Assembly (NCBI GenBank): GCA_017542245.1
Contig: JAFXXN010000201.1
Location: 1 to 42,825, forward strand
Reading direction: 5' to 3'
DNA: 42,825 bases
Source of the DNA: Lachnospiraceae bacterium
Lineage (GTDB): Bacteria > Bacillota > Clostridia > Lachnospirales > Lachnospiraceae
The translations under genes and the position numbers were made by a program. Under the pieces are notes generated by a model. It worked only from the letters and a program-made list of their open reading frames with translations, made no database searches and was not told the origin of the DNA. Shown piece by piece: positions 19,112 through 28,350 of this stretch (its first letter is position 1; each line of letters opens with the position of its first letter).

Positions 19112-20137
19112 CTATTCTAAAGCATAGGCATTTATTCTATCGGTTATGCTTTTCCAAATGGAAGGATTGTTTTCTATCTCGATACTTTCCTTCCATTTTT
19201 TATATGCTTCTTCAAAGACCTCCTGCTCGCGCTGCTCTATTATCCTGATGCGGGCAGCTCTGGTAGCCGGTTCATCTTCGAGCCTTACACATTCAAAAAG
19301 GAACATCGCCTCATTACTTTCCAAAACAGCACTTACTTCACCCTGTCTGAGCCAGAAAACTATGCCTGCCATATCTTCAGGAAGTCTTTCTTTCAGATCG
19401 GCGTAGTCACTTATTATTTCCGTAACCACATTATCTTCGTTTTCAAAGTCTTTCAGTGTTTTTTCTTTATCCTGAGAAGCTTTTTTTCTTATATCTTCAA
19501 GTTCGCTTCTCTTAAAAGCTATCTCCTCATCCGTATAATAACATGTATTTCCTTCTTTATCCTCGTACGTTTTAGGTCTTACTATGTAACTTAATGCCAT
19601 GTGACGGACTTCTTCCTCGTCTATATCGGTATCAACATTAAGGGTTATATACTCGTATACTTTGTTAGCCAGGAAATTGTCGGTATATACCTTTTCAACA
19701 ATCTCTTTTGTGATATGGTATTCTTCCTTTTCCTTTGATGAGAGTTTGTCAAGATATTCTTCCGCAGAAACAGATATATCCATCCTGTCATCCCCGCTTA
19801 AGGTAACTCCCAATTCCTCGGCATGTCCCGCAACTGTTTTTACGTTCACTATCCTTTTCTGTATGTCCTCCTGAAGGGCTTCTCCGAAAAGCTTCCCTTC
19901 ACTGTCCATCTTTAAATCCCAAACTGTATTTCCGTACAGGAGCGATGTTTCCTCAAGGACGGGCTGTGCATAAACATTCCATTCCCCCAGTGATATCTGT
20001 TCTCCATTTACTTCAAATACGGTATCTTCGAGAAAAACAAACTTTTCCTCCTCAACGTTTTCCTTTTTATTACAGGATGTAAGAGTCAGAATACCGATAA
20101 CTAATATCCACAAAATTTTCAGATATTTATTTCTCAT
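19112..20137 (-). CDS. PrsA/SurA-like lipoprotein, putative foldase
   Basis: This is a lipoprotein exported to the outer face of the membrane (Cys22 in LTLTSC is the lipidation site). It resembles the SurA/PrsA chaperone-isomerase group: an N-terminal helical chaperone region starting FEVNGEQISLGEWNVYAQ and a C-terminal part in the place of a parvulin (PpiC) domain, with LPEDMAGIVFWLRQGEVSAV. The parvulin signature is weak, so it may act as a chaperone without isomerase activity. It follows mfd and overlaps its end by about 11 bases. The start at 20137 (second of two adjacent ATGs) is preferred for spacing to GAGG; 20140 is equally possible. Position after pth and mfd suggests an operon, although its job is unrelated to theirs. 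Confidence 0.75.
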   Translation of the reverse strand: MRNKYLKILWILVIGILTLTSCNKKENVEEEKFVFLEDTVFEVNGEQISLGEWNVYAQPVLEETSLLYGNTVWDLKMDSEGKLFGEALQEDIQKRIVNVKTVAGHAEELGVTLSGDDRMDISVSAEEYLDKLSSKEKEEYHITKEIVEKVYTDNFLANKVYEYITLNVDTDIDEEEVRHMALSYIVRPKTYEDKEGNTCYYTDEEIAFKRSELEDIRKKASQDKEKTLKDFENEDNVVTEIISDYADLKERLPEDMAGIVFWLRQGEVSAVLESNEAMFLFECVRLEDEPATRAARIRIIEQREQEVFEEAYKKWKESIEIENNPSIWKSITDRINAYALE

Positions 20138-23100
20138 CATGTTCCTCTTCCCGCTCATTTGTCTGCCCGGATTTATTAATCCTTATAGCCTTCATATCGG
20201 CAAAAAGTGCCCTCAGCTGGTCTATAATGTCTTCCGGTTTAAACGCAGTCATCTTCTTTCCTCTTTTGGACTGCAGGATATAATCAAATTTTGGCACTTT
20301 TCCGGGATGCATCCTTAACGCACCGTTGTATTTCTTTATAAGATCCGGAAGCTGTGCCACATCAAGTCCCGCCTTTTCATACATCTTCAGTTCAATGACA
20401 ATGCCCTTCTGGGTTATGGATGTTACAAATGCCTCGTGGCCTTCCGCCTTCGTTATGGCTATGTATAAGAGGTTTATTACCGGAGCAGGCGGATCTCCGT
20501 ATCTGTCCGTCAGTTCTTCCTCTAAATCCATAAGCAGGGACGGTGTTTCTATAGCTGCTATTCTTTTATACATGTCCAGCTTCTGAAGTTCATTCTTTAT
20601 ATAGGAAGACGGAATGAAAGCGTCCATTTCCAGATCTATCGAAGTCTGGTAATATTCTATTTCAATCTCACCCGGCTTAAGGTTTTTAATCGCCTGGTTC
20701 AGCATCTTACAGTATAATTCATAGCCAACCGCTTCCATATGTCCGCTCTGTTCGGCCCCCAAAAGATTTCCGGCACCTCTTATTTCAAGGTCCCTCATAG
20801 CAATCTTTATACCGCTTCCCAGCTCGGTAAACTCTTTTATTGCCTCCAGTCTTTTTTCCGCAGTTTCCCTTAACTGTCTGTCCTGCCTGTACATCATGAA
20901 AGCGTATGCGGTTCTGTTAGATCTTCCCACACGTCCTCTTAACTGATATAGCTGTGAAAGCCCAAACCTGTCGGCATTATCTATGATTATGGTATTTACG
21001 TTTGAGATATCCAGTCCGGTCTCGATAATCGTTGTAGAAACAAGGACATCTATTTCTCCGTTTACAAAAGAGAACATTATATCTTCAAGTTCCTTTTCAT
21101 TCATCTTGCCGTGTGCTGAAACTATATTTGCATCCGGAAGAAGATTTCTTAAAGCTGCTGCCGTATCTTCTATTCCGGCGATCCGGTTATGTACATAATA
21201 AACCTGTCCGCCTCTTGCAAGTTCTCTGTTTATAGCTTCACGAACGACTTCTTCATTATATTCCAGGACAAAAGTCTGTATCGGGAGCCTGTCAACCGGA
21301 GCTTCATCAAGGACACTCATATCCCTGATTCCTGCCAGGCTCATATGCAGAGTCCTGGGAATGGGTGTTGCGGTAAGTGTTAATACATCAACATTCCCTT
21401 TCATCTGCTTAATTTTTTCCTTATGCGTTACTCCAAAACGCTGTTCCTCATCTACAACAAGAAGTCCAAGATTCTTAAAACTTATGTCTTTTGACAGAAG
21501 CCTATGTGTTCCTATGACAATATCCATAAGACCGTTTTTCATTTTTTCGACAACTTTTTTCTGTTCCGAAGCAGTTTTAAAACGCGAGAGCATGCCTATG
21601 CTTATCGGATATTGTGCCATTCTCTGTGTAAAAGTATTATAGTGCTGCTGGGCAAGTATGGTTGTCGGGACAAGAACCGCAACCTGTTTTCCGTCCTGAA
21701 CGGCTTTAAATGCAGCCCTTATGGCAATCTCTGTTTTTCCAAATCCCACATCCCCGCATATAAGACGATCCATGATATGTGAACTTTCCATATCCCTTTT
21801 GGTATCTTCGATAGCTTTTATCTGATCCTCTGTCTCATCATACGGAAACATTTCCTCAAATTCATTCTGCCAGACAGTGTCCCTGCTGAACCTGTATCCC
21901 GTACCTGCCTGACGCAATGCATAAAGCTTTATCAGTTCTTCTGCAATATCCTTTACAGCCTTTCCTACCCGGTCACGTGTTTTCTTCCATTCTCCCGAGT
22001 CCAGCCTGTTCAGTTTGGGCGGCTTTCCGGTATCGGCTCCGGAGTATTTCTGGAGCTGTCCCATGGCTGAAGCAAGAACGTAAAGAGTTCCTCCGCCCTT
22101 ATACTCCACTTTTATATAGTCTTTCGAAATATTGTTCAGTTCGACTTTTTCTATTCCGCGATATATGCCGACTCCATAGCTTTCATGAACTACATAATCC
22201 CCCTCTTTTAATTCGGCAAAGCTCTCAATCCTGTTTCCGTTTCCCTTGAAGGGGGTTCTCTTTCTTTTTCTTTTTTCCTGTCCGAATATATCCGTTTCAC
22301 AGATTATGGCGAATCTTATAAGAGGATACTCAAAGCCACGGCTGACAGACCCTGACATTACTATAACCTCTCCTTCATTACAGGAGCGTTCCAAGTCGTC
22401 ACTGTAAACCGCAGTTATATCGTTATCCCTAAGATCTTCGGCAAGGCGGATTCCTCTCGATCTGGATGCCGCAAGAAGTATTACCCGGTATTTACGTTTC
22501 TTCCATTTTAAAAGATCCGAGATCAGCATTTCGAAATTTCCGTTATACGAAGCAGTTCCGGAAACAGAAAGTTCATAAGTGGTCAAGGCCGGCACAACAG
22601 AGAATCTGTAATCCATAGTTGAGAGAAGAAGGAGGTTTTTTCCGGAAAGTTCGGATAAAATATATCCTGAATCAAATACCGCGTCAGTCTGCCCCGGCAG
22701 AATATAACCGTTTTCAAGCCTTCCCTTCATACTTTCGCCAAACTCCAGTTCCAGTGCACGAAGCGATTCTACGGTTTTCTGAGGTTCATCAAGAAAATAA
22801 AGTGTTTTGCCGGGATCAAAATATTCCAAAAAAGAAACCGTGTCGCCAAGGAAGTAATTTACATAACTTTCCAGCCCAACACTGCCCCTTATGAATTCCA
22901 GGTTTTCTTTTAGTTCATTTATTGTTTTTCTTAAATTTGCCGCTGCCTTGTCGTCAGAAGCATCGTGGAATTTCTTTTCCAGCTTTTTTGCGTCTTTTTC
23001 TATATTTTTTAATCCGTAGTCTATTTCCTCGCTTGATACAACAATTTCCTGAGCCGGATAAACATCTGTTTCTTTAATATTTTCTATCGATCTTTGGCTC

Positions 23101-23720
23101 GAGGGATCATAGCTTCTTATTGAGTCTATTGCATCTCCCCAGAATTCTATACGTACAGGTACCTCTTCCTGAACAGGGAAAATATCCACTATACCTCCGC
23201 GAACAGCAAACTGCCCGGGAAGTTCGGCTATTCCCTCTCTGATATATCCTATTTCGACAAGCTTCTTGGCGAGAGTTTCCGGTTCGGATTGATAATTAAG
23301 GTCTATATGTATTATTCCGGACTGCATTCTTTCTTTCTTAGGCAGACGATCCATAGCAGCGGCTATACCCGCGACCACGGTTATGCTTTCACCATTGATT
23401 ATTCTTTTTAATATTGCAAGCCGTTCACACTGTATGGTATTTCCTCTTACATCCGCACTGTAAAAAAGGATATCCTTTTCCGGATACAGATATACATTTT
23501 TATCATAAAGGCTTAAGTCAAAAGCTATCTCTTTTGCTTTGATCTCATTTTCGGCTATTACAAGCTTTACCGGATACTCTTCGGACACAGCAGAAATAAG
23601 GTTACATTTCTGTGCTCCCGCACATCCCGTAACCCTTATAGGTGTTTTTTTCTTTTTTATCGTTGTCTTAATGTCCTCTATTATAGAATAATCCTTTAAA
23701 GGCTCTGTAAATACGCTCAT
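20127..23720 (-). CDS. mfd: transcription-repair coupling factor Mfd
   Basis: Mfd is a DNA translocase that displaces RNA polymerase stalled at lesions and recruits UvrA for nucleotide excision repair. At 1197 residues it is full length. It has a UvrB-like N-terminal module (about 1-350), the RNA-polymerase-interacting CarD-like domain around 500-570 (EGDYVVHESYGVGIYRG), and two helicase lobes with Walker A GDVGFGKT (656-663), a DEEQ box and TATPIPRTL. The RecG-like TRG region and a C-terminal TRCF domain (about 1010-1130) follow. The ATG is one base after the pth stop, so translation is likely coupled. The basic and acidic C-terminal tail overlaps the next gene. Confidence 0.97.
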   Translation of the reverse strand: MSVFTEPLKDYSIIEDIKTTIKKKKTPIRVTGCAGAQKCNLISAVSEEYPVKLVIAENEIKAKEIAFDLSLYDKNVYLYPEKDILFYSADVRGNTIQCERLAILKRIINGESITVVAGIAAAMDRLPKKERMQSGIIHIDLNYQSEPETLAKKLVEIGYIREGIAELPGQFAVRGGIVDIFPVQEEVPVRIEFWGDAIDSIRSYDPSSQRSIENIKETDVYPAQEIVVSSEEIDYGLKNIEKDAKKLEKKFHDASDDKAAANLRKTINELKENLEFIRGSVGLESYVNYFLGDTVSFLEYFDPGKTLYFLDEPQKTVESLRALELEFGESMKGRLENGYILPGQTDAVFDSGYILSELSGKNLLLLSTMDYRFSVVPALTTYELSVSGTASYNGNFEMLISDLLKWKKRKYRVILLAASRSRGIRLAEDLRDNDITAVYSDDLERSCNEGEVIVMSGSVSRGFEYPLIRFAIICETDIFGQEKRKRKRTPFKGNGNRIESFAELKEGDYVVHESYGVGIYRGIEKVELNNISKDYIKVEYKGGGTLYVLASAMGQLQKYSGADTGKPPKLNRLDSGEWKKTRDRVGKAVKDIAEELIKLYALRQAGTGYRFSRDTVWQNEFEEMFPYDETEDQIKAIEDTKRDMESSHIMDRLICGDVGFGKTEIAIRAAFKAVQDGKQVAVLVPTTILAQQHYNTFTQRMAQYPISIGMLSRFKTASEQKKVVEKMKNGLMDIVIGTHRLLSKDISFKNLGLLVVDEEQRFGVTHKEKIKQMKGNVDVLTLTATPIPRTLHMSLAGIRDMSVLDEAPVDRLPIQTFVLEYNEEVVREAINRELARGGQVYYVHNRIAGIEDTAAALRNLLPDANIVSAHGKMNEKELEDIMFSFVNGEIDVLVSTTIIETGLDISNVNTIIIDNADRFGLSQLYQLRGRVGRSNRTAYAFMMYRQDRQLRETAEKRLEAIKEFTELGSGIKIAMRDLEIRGAGNLLGAEQSGHMEAVGYELYCKMLNQAIKNLKPGEIEIEYYQTSIDLEMDAFIPSSYIKNELQKLDMYKRIAAIETPSLLMDLEEELTDRYGDPPAPVINLLYIAITKAEGHEAFVTSITQKGIVIELKMYEKAGLDVAQLPDLIKKYNGALRMHPGKVPKFDYILQSKRGKKMTAFKPEDIIDQLRALFADMKAIRINKSGQTNEREEEHDEK

Positions 23721-23721
23721 T

Positions 23722-24312
23722 TCATTCTTGCTTTCTTTGTTCTTTATTTCTGGGCGTGTTATACCTGTTCATTATCGCATCCGTTCCATCGGTAAGCCAG
23801 GCTGCTGCCGCGTCTCTTGCTGTTTTTAAGACGTCTCTTATTATCTCTTCATCGTCATTTCCGAATCTTCCCAAAACATGGGATACAAGATCCTGTCCTT
23901 CAATCTTTTCTCCCACTCCTACTCGGATTCTGGGAAACTCATCTGTTCCGAGATGGGCTATGATGTTTTTTAAACCGTTATGCCCTCCGGCGCTTCCCTT
24001 TTTCCGGATACGGATCCTTCCCACATCAAGATTTATATCATCGCATATGATCAAAATCTCGTCGGGATTTAGTTTATAAAAATCTGCGACTGACCGAACA
24101 CACTCACCGCTTAGATTCATAAAGGTCTGCGGCTGTATAAGTATCACCCTCTGACCTTCAATCAGTCCGTCGGCACACAATCCCTTAAATTTTTTTTCTG
24201 ACAGTTTTAATCCATACTTATCACATAATGCAGTAATAGTATCAAATCCTATATTATGCCGAGTTCCCGCATAATCTCTCCCGGGATTTCCCAAACCTAT
24301 AATTGCTTTCAT
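23722..24312 (-). CDS. pth: peptidyl-tRNA hydrolase
   Basis: This enzyme recycles peptidyl-tRNA released from stalled ribosomes by cutting the ester bond between peptide and tRNA. It has the complete family pattern: GLGNPG at the start, catalytic His19 in TRHNIGF, the substrate-binding Asn in PQTFMNLSG, DDINL with the catalytic Asp, and GGHNGLKNI. The length, 196 residues, is normal. The start at 24312 is chosen because the protein then begins MKAIIGLGNPG and AGGA lies upstream. An ATG at 24348 lies before the predicted transcription start. The pth-mfd pair is conserved in many Firmicutes. Confidence 0.96.
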   Translation of the reverse strand: MKAIIGLGNPGRDYAGTRHNIGFDTITALCDKYGLKLSEKKFKGLCADGLIEGQRVILIQPQTFMNLSGECVRSVADFYKLNPDEILIICDDINLDVGRIRIRKKGSAGGHNGLKNIIAHLGTDEFPRIRVGVGEKIEGQDLVSHVLGRFGNDDEEIIRDVLKTARDAAAAWLTDGTDAIMNRYNTPRNKEQRKQE

Positions 24313-24338
24313 ATTTTTTTCCTGTTCCGTTTTTCTAG

Positions 24339-24367
24339 AGTATATCATTCATATGCTTTTTTGGCAA
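24339..24367 (-). promoter_or_regulatory. promoter of pth-mfd
   Basis: On the minus strand there is TTGCCA (24362-24367), a 17-base spacer and TATACT (24339-24344) with an extended -10 (TGA before it). Transcription would start near 24332, twenty bases before the pth ATG. Confidence 0.7.
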
Positions 24368-24384
24368 GTGAATTAACTGGAAAC

Positions 24385-24415
24385 AAAAAAACCTGCGGTC
24401 GCCCGCAGGTTTTTT
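24385..24415 (-). terminator. terminator of the duplicated-domain lipoprotein gene
   Basis: An 8-base GC-rich stem (24391-24398 with 24403-24410) with a four-base loop is flanked by an A-run and a T-run. On the minus strand it has a long T tail, and it lies ten bases past the stop codon of the gene at 24425. The symmetry would also allow it to work on the other strand. Confidence 0.9.
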
Positions 24416-24424
24416 ATAAATGAC

Positions 24425-25627
24425 TTATCCGATCAAAGTTTCCTGTGTTATGATCCTGTACTGTCCATTATACTTTCCGACATATACATAGCTGTTAGTT
24501 ACCTGTTCCTGTCCCATAACAGTTACTTTAGCGGTCATAGGGAATTTAACAATATCAGTTACGTCTGTAATACTAACATATACTTCAGTAATGCCGTTTA
24601 AGTCATCCTGTGTTACTTCTTCAGCTTCACTATAAGTAATGTCTATTCCGTTTTCACCGATAAGGCCCTTCATTAATTCCATAGCTGCCTTAGATGAAGC
24701 TCCTGCCTGTTCAAATAAGCTCATATTTGTTTCGTTTACTGCAATACATCCCAAAAGAGTATCTACATCCAGAGTCTTATTGGCTTCAGCAAATATCTCT
24801 ATGATTCCTTCAGGAGTGTCAGAACCGATAACCTGAACTTCATATCCTTCTTCTTCTCCTTCTCCGCCTTCTCCGCCTACAGGCTCAGAAGTCTCTTCTA
24901 TACCGCTTACATAAGAAAGAACCTTATATTCTCCATTATATTTTGCAACGGCAAAATTCATGAAGGATTTTCCAAGTAATGCTGCGATTGCTTGATTTTC
25001 TGTAGTAAGTTTGACTGTTACAATGTGAAGATCTGAAACTGTTGAAATATCAACAAAGCAATCGCTCATGCCTGCGAGCTCATCTGCAGAAGCAGCACGT
25101 TTTGCTCCTGTTACCTCAACCTTGAACATGTCAAGCATCGAAGTAATTTCCTCCGGCAGGCTTGAAGAAACACTGCCAAACTGACCGGTAACTTCAGCTG
25201 CTTTTTCAGGTTCAAAAGCTACAAGCATAACAGCTTCATTTAATTTACTGTGTAATAAATTATCTAAAAATGTTACAGCAACGTTTATTGCATCCTGATC
25301 TACATCGGAAGCAATTTCCTTGATGCTATCAACTTCGCTGCCCTCTTCAGGACCGTCAACATCTACGGGATCCTCAATCGGTTCCTCGGTAGGTTCGGGT
25401 GTAGGCTCCTCAGTAATCTCGGGAGTAGGCTCCTCGGTAGGTTCGGGTGTAACTTCCTCTGTAGGAGTAGGAGTTGCTGTAGGTTCAGGAGTTGTCTCCT
25501 GAGTAGGCTCTGCAGTAGCTGTAGGTGTGGGGTCGGGTGTAGGCTCATCCTTTGAACATGCTGCAAGTGCACTTAAGGAAAAAGCCAGTACCAGTACAAG
25601 TAATGCTTTTTTCACAATTTTTTTCAT
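24425..25627 (-). CDS. lipoprotein with two tandem copies of an NTF2-like domain
   Basis: This is a surface lipoprotein of unknown function. A signal peptide ends in LAAC with Cys24 lipidated. It is followed by a Thr/Pro/Glu linker (about 28-92) and two copies of a roughly 120-residue module joined by a Gly/Glu linker. In copy 1 (about 108-245) the end reads FAVAKYNGEYKVLSYVSG; in copy 2 (about 275-400) it reads YVYVGKYNGQYRIITQE. Both have VEVT/IDIT strands, an ELAGM/DLNGI turn and a VDIST/VSITD strand at matching spacing. The layout recalls DUF4878/DUF5105-type NTF2-like lipoproteins, but this is a judgement by eye. It has its own promoter (25729-25757) and terminator and AAGGAGG six bases before the ATG. 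The start is well supported. Confidence 0.75.
   Translation of the reverse strand: MKKIVKKALLVLVLAFSLSALAACSKDEPTPDPTPTATAEPTQETTPEPTATPTPTEEVTPEPTEEPTPEITEEPTPEPTEEPIEDPVDVDGPEEGSEVDSIKEIASDVDQDAINVAVTFLDNLLHSKLNEAVMLVAFEPEKAAEVTGQFGSVSSSLPEEITSMLDMFKVEVTGAKRAASADELAGMSDCFVDISTVSDLHIVTVKLTTENQAIAALLGKSFMNFAVAKYNGEYKVLSYVSGIEETSEPVGGEGGEGEEEGYEVQVIGSDTPEGIIEIFAEANKTLDVDTLLGCIAVNETNMSLFEQAGASSKAAMELMKGLIGENGIDITYSEAEEVTQDDLNGITEVYVSITDVTDIVKFPMTAKVTVMGQEQVTNSYVYVGKYNGQYRIITQETLIG
25356..25545 (-). repeat. Thr/Pro/Glu linker repeat in the lipoprotein
   Basis: Degenerate repeats encode runs such as TEEPTPEPTEEP. They form a flexible acidic spacer that lifts the folded domains away from the membrane. 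Confidence 0.75.
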
Positions 25628-25666
25628 GATATTCCTCCTTTAGATCAAAAACGATCATATTGTTCC

Positions 25667-25699
25667 GATATGCCGGATTGCATATCTTTTATAATCCGG
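25667..25699. repeat. overlapping inverted repeats in the lipoprotein leader
   Basis: Two mutually exclusive stems are visible in the 95-base leader: CCGGATT (25673-25679) with AATCCGG (25693-25699), and GATATGC (25667-25673) with GCATATC (25680-25686). They may be alternative RNA folds or a binding site. Confidence 0.4.
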
Positions 25700-25728
25700 T
25701 TTAACAAATTTCCTGATTATGGTAGGGT

Positions 25729-25757
25729 ATTTTATCATCTTCCGATAAAAATGTCAA
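25729..25757 (-). promoter_or_regulatory. promoter of the duplicated-domain lipoprotein gene
   Basis: On the minus strand there is a perfect TTGACA (25752-25757), a 17-base spacer and TAAAAT (25729-25734) with an extended -10 (TGA before it). A short inverted repeat (TTTTATC with GATAAAA) covers the spacer and could also help end transcription from the gene at 25764. Confidence 0.75.
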
Positions 25758-25763
25758 GTATAT

Positions 25764-27473
25764 TTAGTTTTCCGGATATGAAATGCAGATTACAGGGCGG
25801 ACACCGCACAATTCATTTATATTTCTCACGCTATCGTAATAGCCGCCATTTTCTAATACATCACAATATTCAGACCCACCTTTTGAAGTCCATACTACAT
25901 GGAAGCCATATTTATTATCTTCCCTAAGACTTCCCGGAAAATGTTTACTTATCATATACTCTGTCAGTATTGCATCCGCATACCGATTAGAGTAATCATC
26001 ATAATCCTCATTTTCCGTATTCTTAAAACTATCAAAAGATCCCAGAGGACTCAAGATAGAAACATAGTCTTCCACTCCTCTGTAATAATAACCATATTCA
26101 CTGTTATCATCCCACGTTTCTATTCCGTTTACAAAAATCTTTAGACAGCTCTTCTCTCGTAAATCAAAAGCAGCACCGATAAAGTCGCTGTTCAGCCATT
26201 CTCTTAACGTGCTTTTCTCCCAGCTGATAAACTCTCCTGTGAGATTACGATCATAGAACGGTCTCCATTCCAGGATATATTTACTTATCAGTTTGTACCC
26301 ATCAGAATCATCAAGCACGAACCATTCTATAGGCTCTTCGCCGTTAGAAAGATCTCCGTCCTGCTCATAGGTTCCGAAGTAAACCAAAGAATCTTTCTTG
26401 ATGCCTGTAAAACACAGATAATCGTCCGGTACGGGATTCCCTTCTGTTTCCAGAGCTTTTATCCTGATCTCACTGATACAGGTATCGGAATATTTCCTGC
26501 CTTTTTCGGCATCCAGTATTTCCAGCTTAAGATAATCTGTAAACAATGGTTTGGTAAAATAAACCCTGTCCGTATACTTTATGCCTTCTACATCTTCCCA
26601 CTGGGTATATCTGAAATTAATATCTATATATCCTCCGGAGTAGTAAAGCCTTGCCGTTTTTACCCTGCCGTTATTGATAAAGCTGTCACTTTTTTTGGAG
26701 TAACCGTTAAAAATATCAAATTCGGTAATATACAGTTTTTCATCTAATTTTATTTCAATATACTCACCGATTCCCACGTCAGAACCTTCTTCACACCAGC
26801 AGGTATTAGCATCTCCGTCTATAAGATTCTTTACATCATAGTTAAATCCTTTTTCCTTATGTGTTGAACTTGCGCTCATTCTCATAATATGGTTTTTGGC
26901 GTTGTATGTAGTAAACTCCGGTAAAGCCTCTAAAGTCGGTACCGGTGTCGGGCTTGGTGTCGGACTCGGCGTAGGACTTGGCGTTACAGTCGGAGTAGGA
27001 CTAGGCGTTGCCGTAGGTTCATTTGTCGGTGTAGGACTCGGGCTCGGCGTTACAGTCGGTACATTTGTAGGTGTAGGGCTCGGATCCGGTGTAGATATAG
27101 GCGCACTTGTCGGAGCAAAAGTTGAATCTTCCCCGGTACCGTCAGATCCTTTTCCGGTAAGAAGGATAATAACAATACCAGCTGCCGCTACTAATACCGC
27201 TATCAGAATAATCCAGACAAAAAACGGAATTCCCTTCTTTGCTGCATTTGCATTTTTAGGTTGTTTGGCATAAACCTCCGCACCCATAACAGGATTTATG
27301 GCAGGATTTGCCACGGGATCTGCTACGGGTTCCGATACTGGTTTTGCCATGGATTCTGCTACCGGTTTTGCCATCGGTTCCACAGGCTTAACGTAATAAT
27401 TCAGTTCTGCCCCACAGTTAAAACAGAATCTGGCGCCGTTATTATTTTCACTTCCACACATCCTGCAAAACAT
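25764..27473 (-). CDS. zinc-ribbon, single-pass membrane protein with glycan-binding-like domain and DUF6273
   Basis: This is a membrane protein of unknown role with a clear modular plan. An N-terminal cytoplasmic zinc ribbon (Cys3, Cys6, Cys17, Cys20) is followed by four-residue repeats of the type KPVA (about 30-63). Next come one membrane helix (about 82-106), a long Thr/Pro/Ser linker (about 117-182) and a beta-sandwich (about 185-335). That sandwich resembles the 'NADase-type glycan-binding domain', with [18 protein letters not shown] and [11 protein letters not shown], as in discoidin/F5_8-like sandwiches. The C-terminal part (about 345-569) resembles DUF6273, with [17 protein letters not shown] and [10 protein letters not shown]. 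The C-terminal part is therefore outside the cell. The ATG at 27473 has GGTGG eight bases upstream; a GTG at 27488 is less likely. It follows trmB closely. Confidence 0.8.
   Translation of the reverse strand: MFCRMCGSENNNGARFCFNCGAELNYYVKPVEPMAKPVAESMAKPVSEPVADPVANPAINPVMGAEVYAKQPKNANAAKKGIPFFVWIILIAVLVAAAGIVIILLTGKGSDGTGEDSTFAPTSAPISTPDPSPTPTNVPTVTPSPSPTPTNEPTATPSPTPTVTPSPTPSPTPSPTPVPTLEALPEFTTYNAKNHIMRMSASSTHKEKGFNYDVKNLIDGDANTCWCEEGSDVGIGEYIEIKLDEKLYITEFDIFNGYSKKSDSFINNGRVKTARLYYSGGYIDINFRYTQWEDVEGIKYTDRVYFTKPLFTDYLKLEILDAEKGRKYSDTCISEIRIKALETEGNPVPDDYLCFTGIKKDSLVYFGTYEQDGDLSNGEEPIEWFVLDDSDGYKLISKYILEWRPFYDRNLTGEFISWEKSTLREWLNSDFIGAAFDLREKSCLKIFVNGIETWDDNSEYGYYYRGVEDYVSILSPLGSFDSFKNTENEDYDDYSNRYADAILTEYMISKHFPGSLREDNKYGFHVVWTSKGGSEYCDVLENGGYYDSVRNINELCGVRPVICISYPEN
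26930..27125 (-). repeat. Thr/Pro linker repeat in the zinc-ribbon membrane protein
   Basis: Short degenerate repeats encode [17 protein letters not shown]-like runs of about 65 residues, a wall-spanning spacer. The opposite strand reads as a Gly/Val-rich frame that is not a gene. Confidence 0.75.
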
Positions 27474-27508
27474 GATTTTTTCCACCACCTTTTAGAATAT
27501 ATACATTT

Positions 27509-28144
27509 TTATCTGTAAATTACCATTCTGTTGATAGGAACTCCTTCCGCAGAAAACTTCATCTCGTATTCTGTCATGATGTTTCCTTCCATATACTCAC
27601 TGTTATGAAGATCATATGTGATATCCCTGACCTTCCAGCCTGATAGAGGCGCAGTTTCAAGAGAGTAGTCAAACAGCGGACGGTTATCCGTCTTAAAAGC
27701 TATATACCCTTCAGGGCTTAAAAAAGAATTATACATTTCAAGATATTTCGGAGATGTCAGTCTTCGCATGGCATGCCTGTCCTTGGGCCAAGGATCTGAA
27801 AAATTAAGATAAATCCGTTCTATTTCATTTTTATCAAATATCTGGTCAATCTTTTCAGCATTAAATGCAATAAGGATAAGATTTTCAAGATTAAGCTCCT
27901 GTTGCTTTCTTTCTGCTTTATAGAGAACCGTAGCCACTCTTTCTATCCCAATATAATTAATATCCGGATTTTGTTGTGCCAAAGTTGTAAGGAAATGTCC
28001 TTTTCCCATTCCTATTTCAATATGGATAGGATTATCATTTCCAAAAAGCTCCTTCCACCTGCCCTTACGTTCCATCGGGTTTTTCTCGACAAATCTGCTG
28101 TTCTCAATAGCGATATCAGCCTTAGGATTATGTCTTAATCTCAT
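27509..28144 (-). CDS. trmB: tRNA (guanine-N7-)-methyltransferase
   Basis: TrmB methylates N7 of guanine 46 in the variable loop of tRNAs using S-adenosylmethionine. The SAM-binding motif IEIGMGKGHF, the YIGIER strand end, NFSDPWPKDRH with the catalytic region, and FKTDNRPLFDYSLE near the end are all present. The length (211 residues) is normal. The ATG follows AAGG at normal spacing. The next gene on the same strand, the zinc-ribbon protein, begins 35 bases after its end and may be read from the same transcript. Confidence 0.95.
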   Translation of the reverse strand: MRLRHNPKADIAIENSRFVEKNPMERKGRWKELFGNDNPIHIEIGMGKGHFLTTLAQQNPDINYIGIERVATVLYKAERKQQELNLENLILIAFNAEKIDQIFDKNEIERIYLNFSDPWPKDRHAMRRLTSPKYLEMYNSFLSPEGYIAFKTDNRPLFDYSLETAPLSGWKVRDITYDLHNSEYMEGNIMTEYEMKFSAEGVPINRMVIYR

Positions 28145-28302
28145 AAACTGCCTTCTTTCAAAATCTTATTTTCTTATTTAAATATTTTTTTATTTTGAGG
28201 GTTAACTATTTCTCATTTACGTCCGATATTATATACAGAAGACATAAAACAAGAACATAAGGCTTTGAAGAATTCTACTTTTTTCACCCTCCTAATATAA
28301 TA
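28145..28302 (-). other. leader region of trmB
   Basis: This AT-rich gap holds a perfect TATAAT on the minus strand (28228-28233) without a good -35 box, so a weak or activated trmB promoter is likely. An AGGAGG followed at once by GTG (near 28290) opens a 24-codon frame, but the spacing is too short to count as a gene. Nothing else was seen. Confidence 0.35.
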
Positions 28303-28339
28303 GAAAAGCGGCATAGTCACAATCGGCTATGCCTATTTT
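28303..28339 (-). terminator. terminator after the GH43 genes
   Basis: GGCATAG (28310-28316) pairs with CTATGCC (28327-28333), and the stem is extended by GAAAA with TTTTC outside it. On the minus strand it is followed by TTTTCTATTATATT. It lies 12 bases past the stop of the last GH43 gene. Confidence 0.7.
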
Positions 28340-28350
28340 CTTTTTATTAT

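Noticed and set aside
28210-28292. 24-codon frame with AGGAGG before trmB on the minus strand
   Set aside because: The GTG follows the AGGAGG with almost no spacing, and the frame overlaps the likely trmB promoter; no support as a gene.
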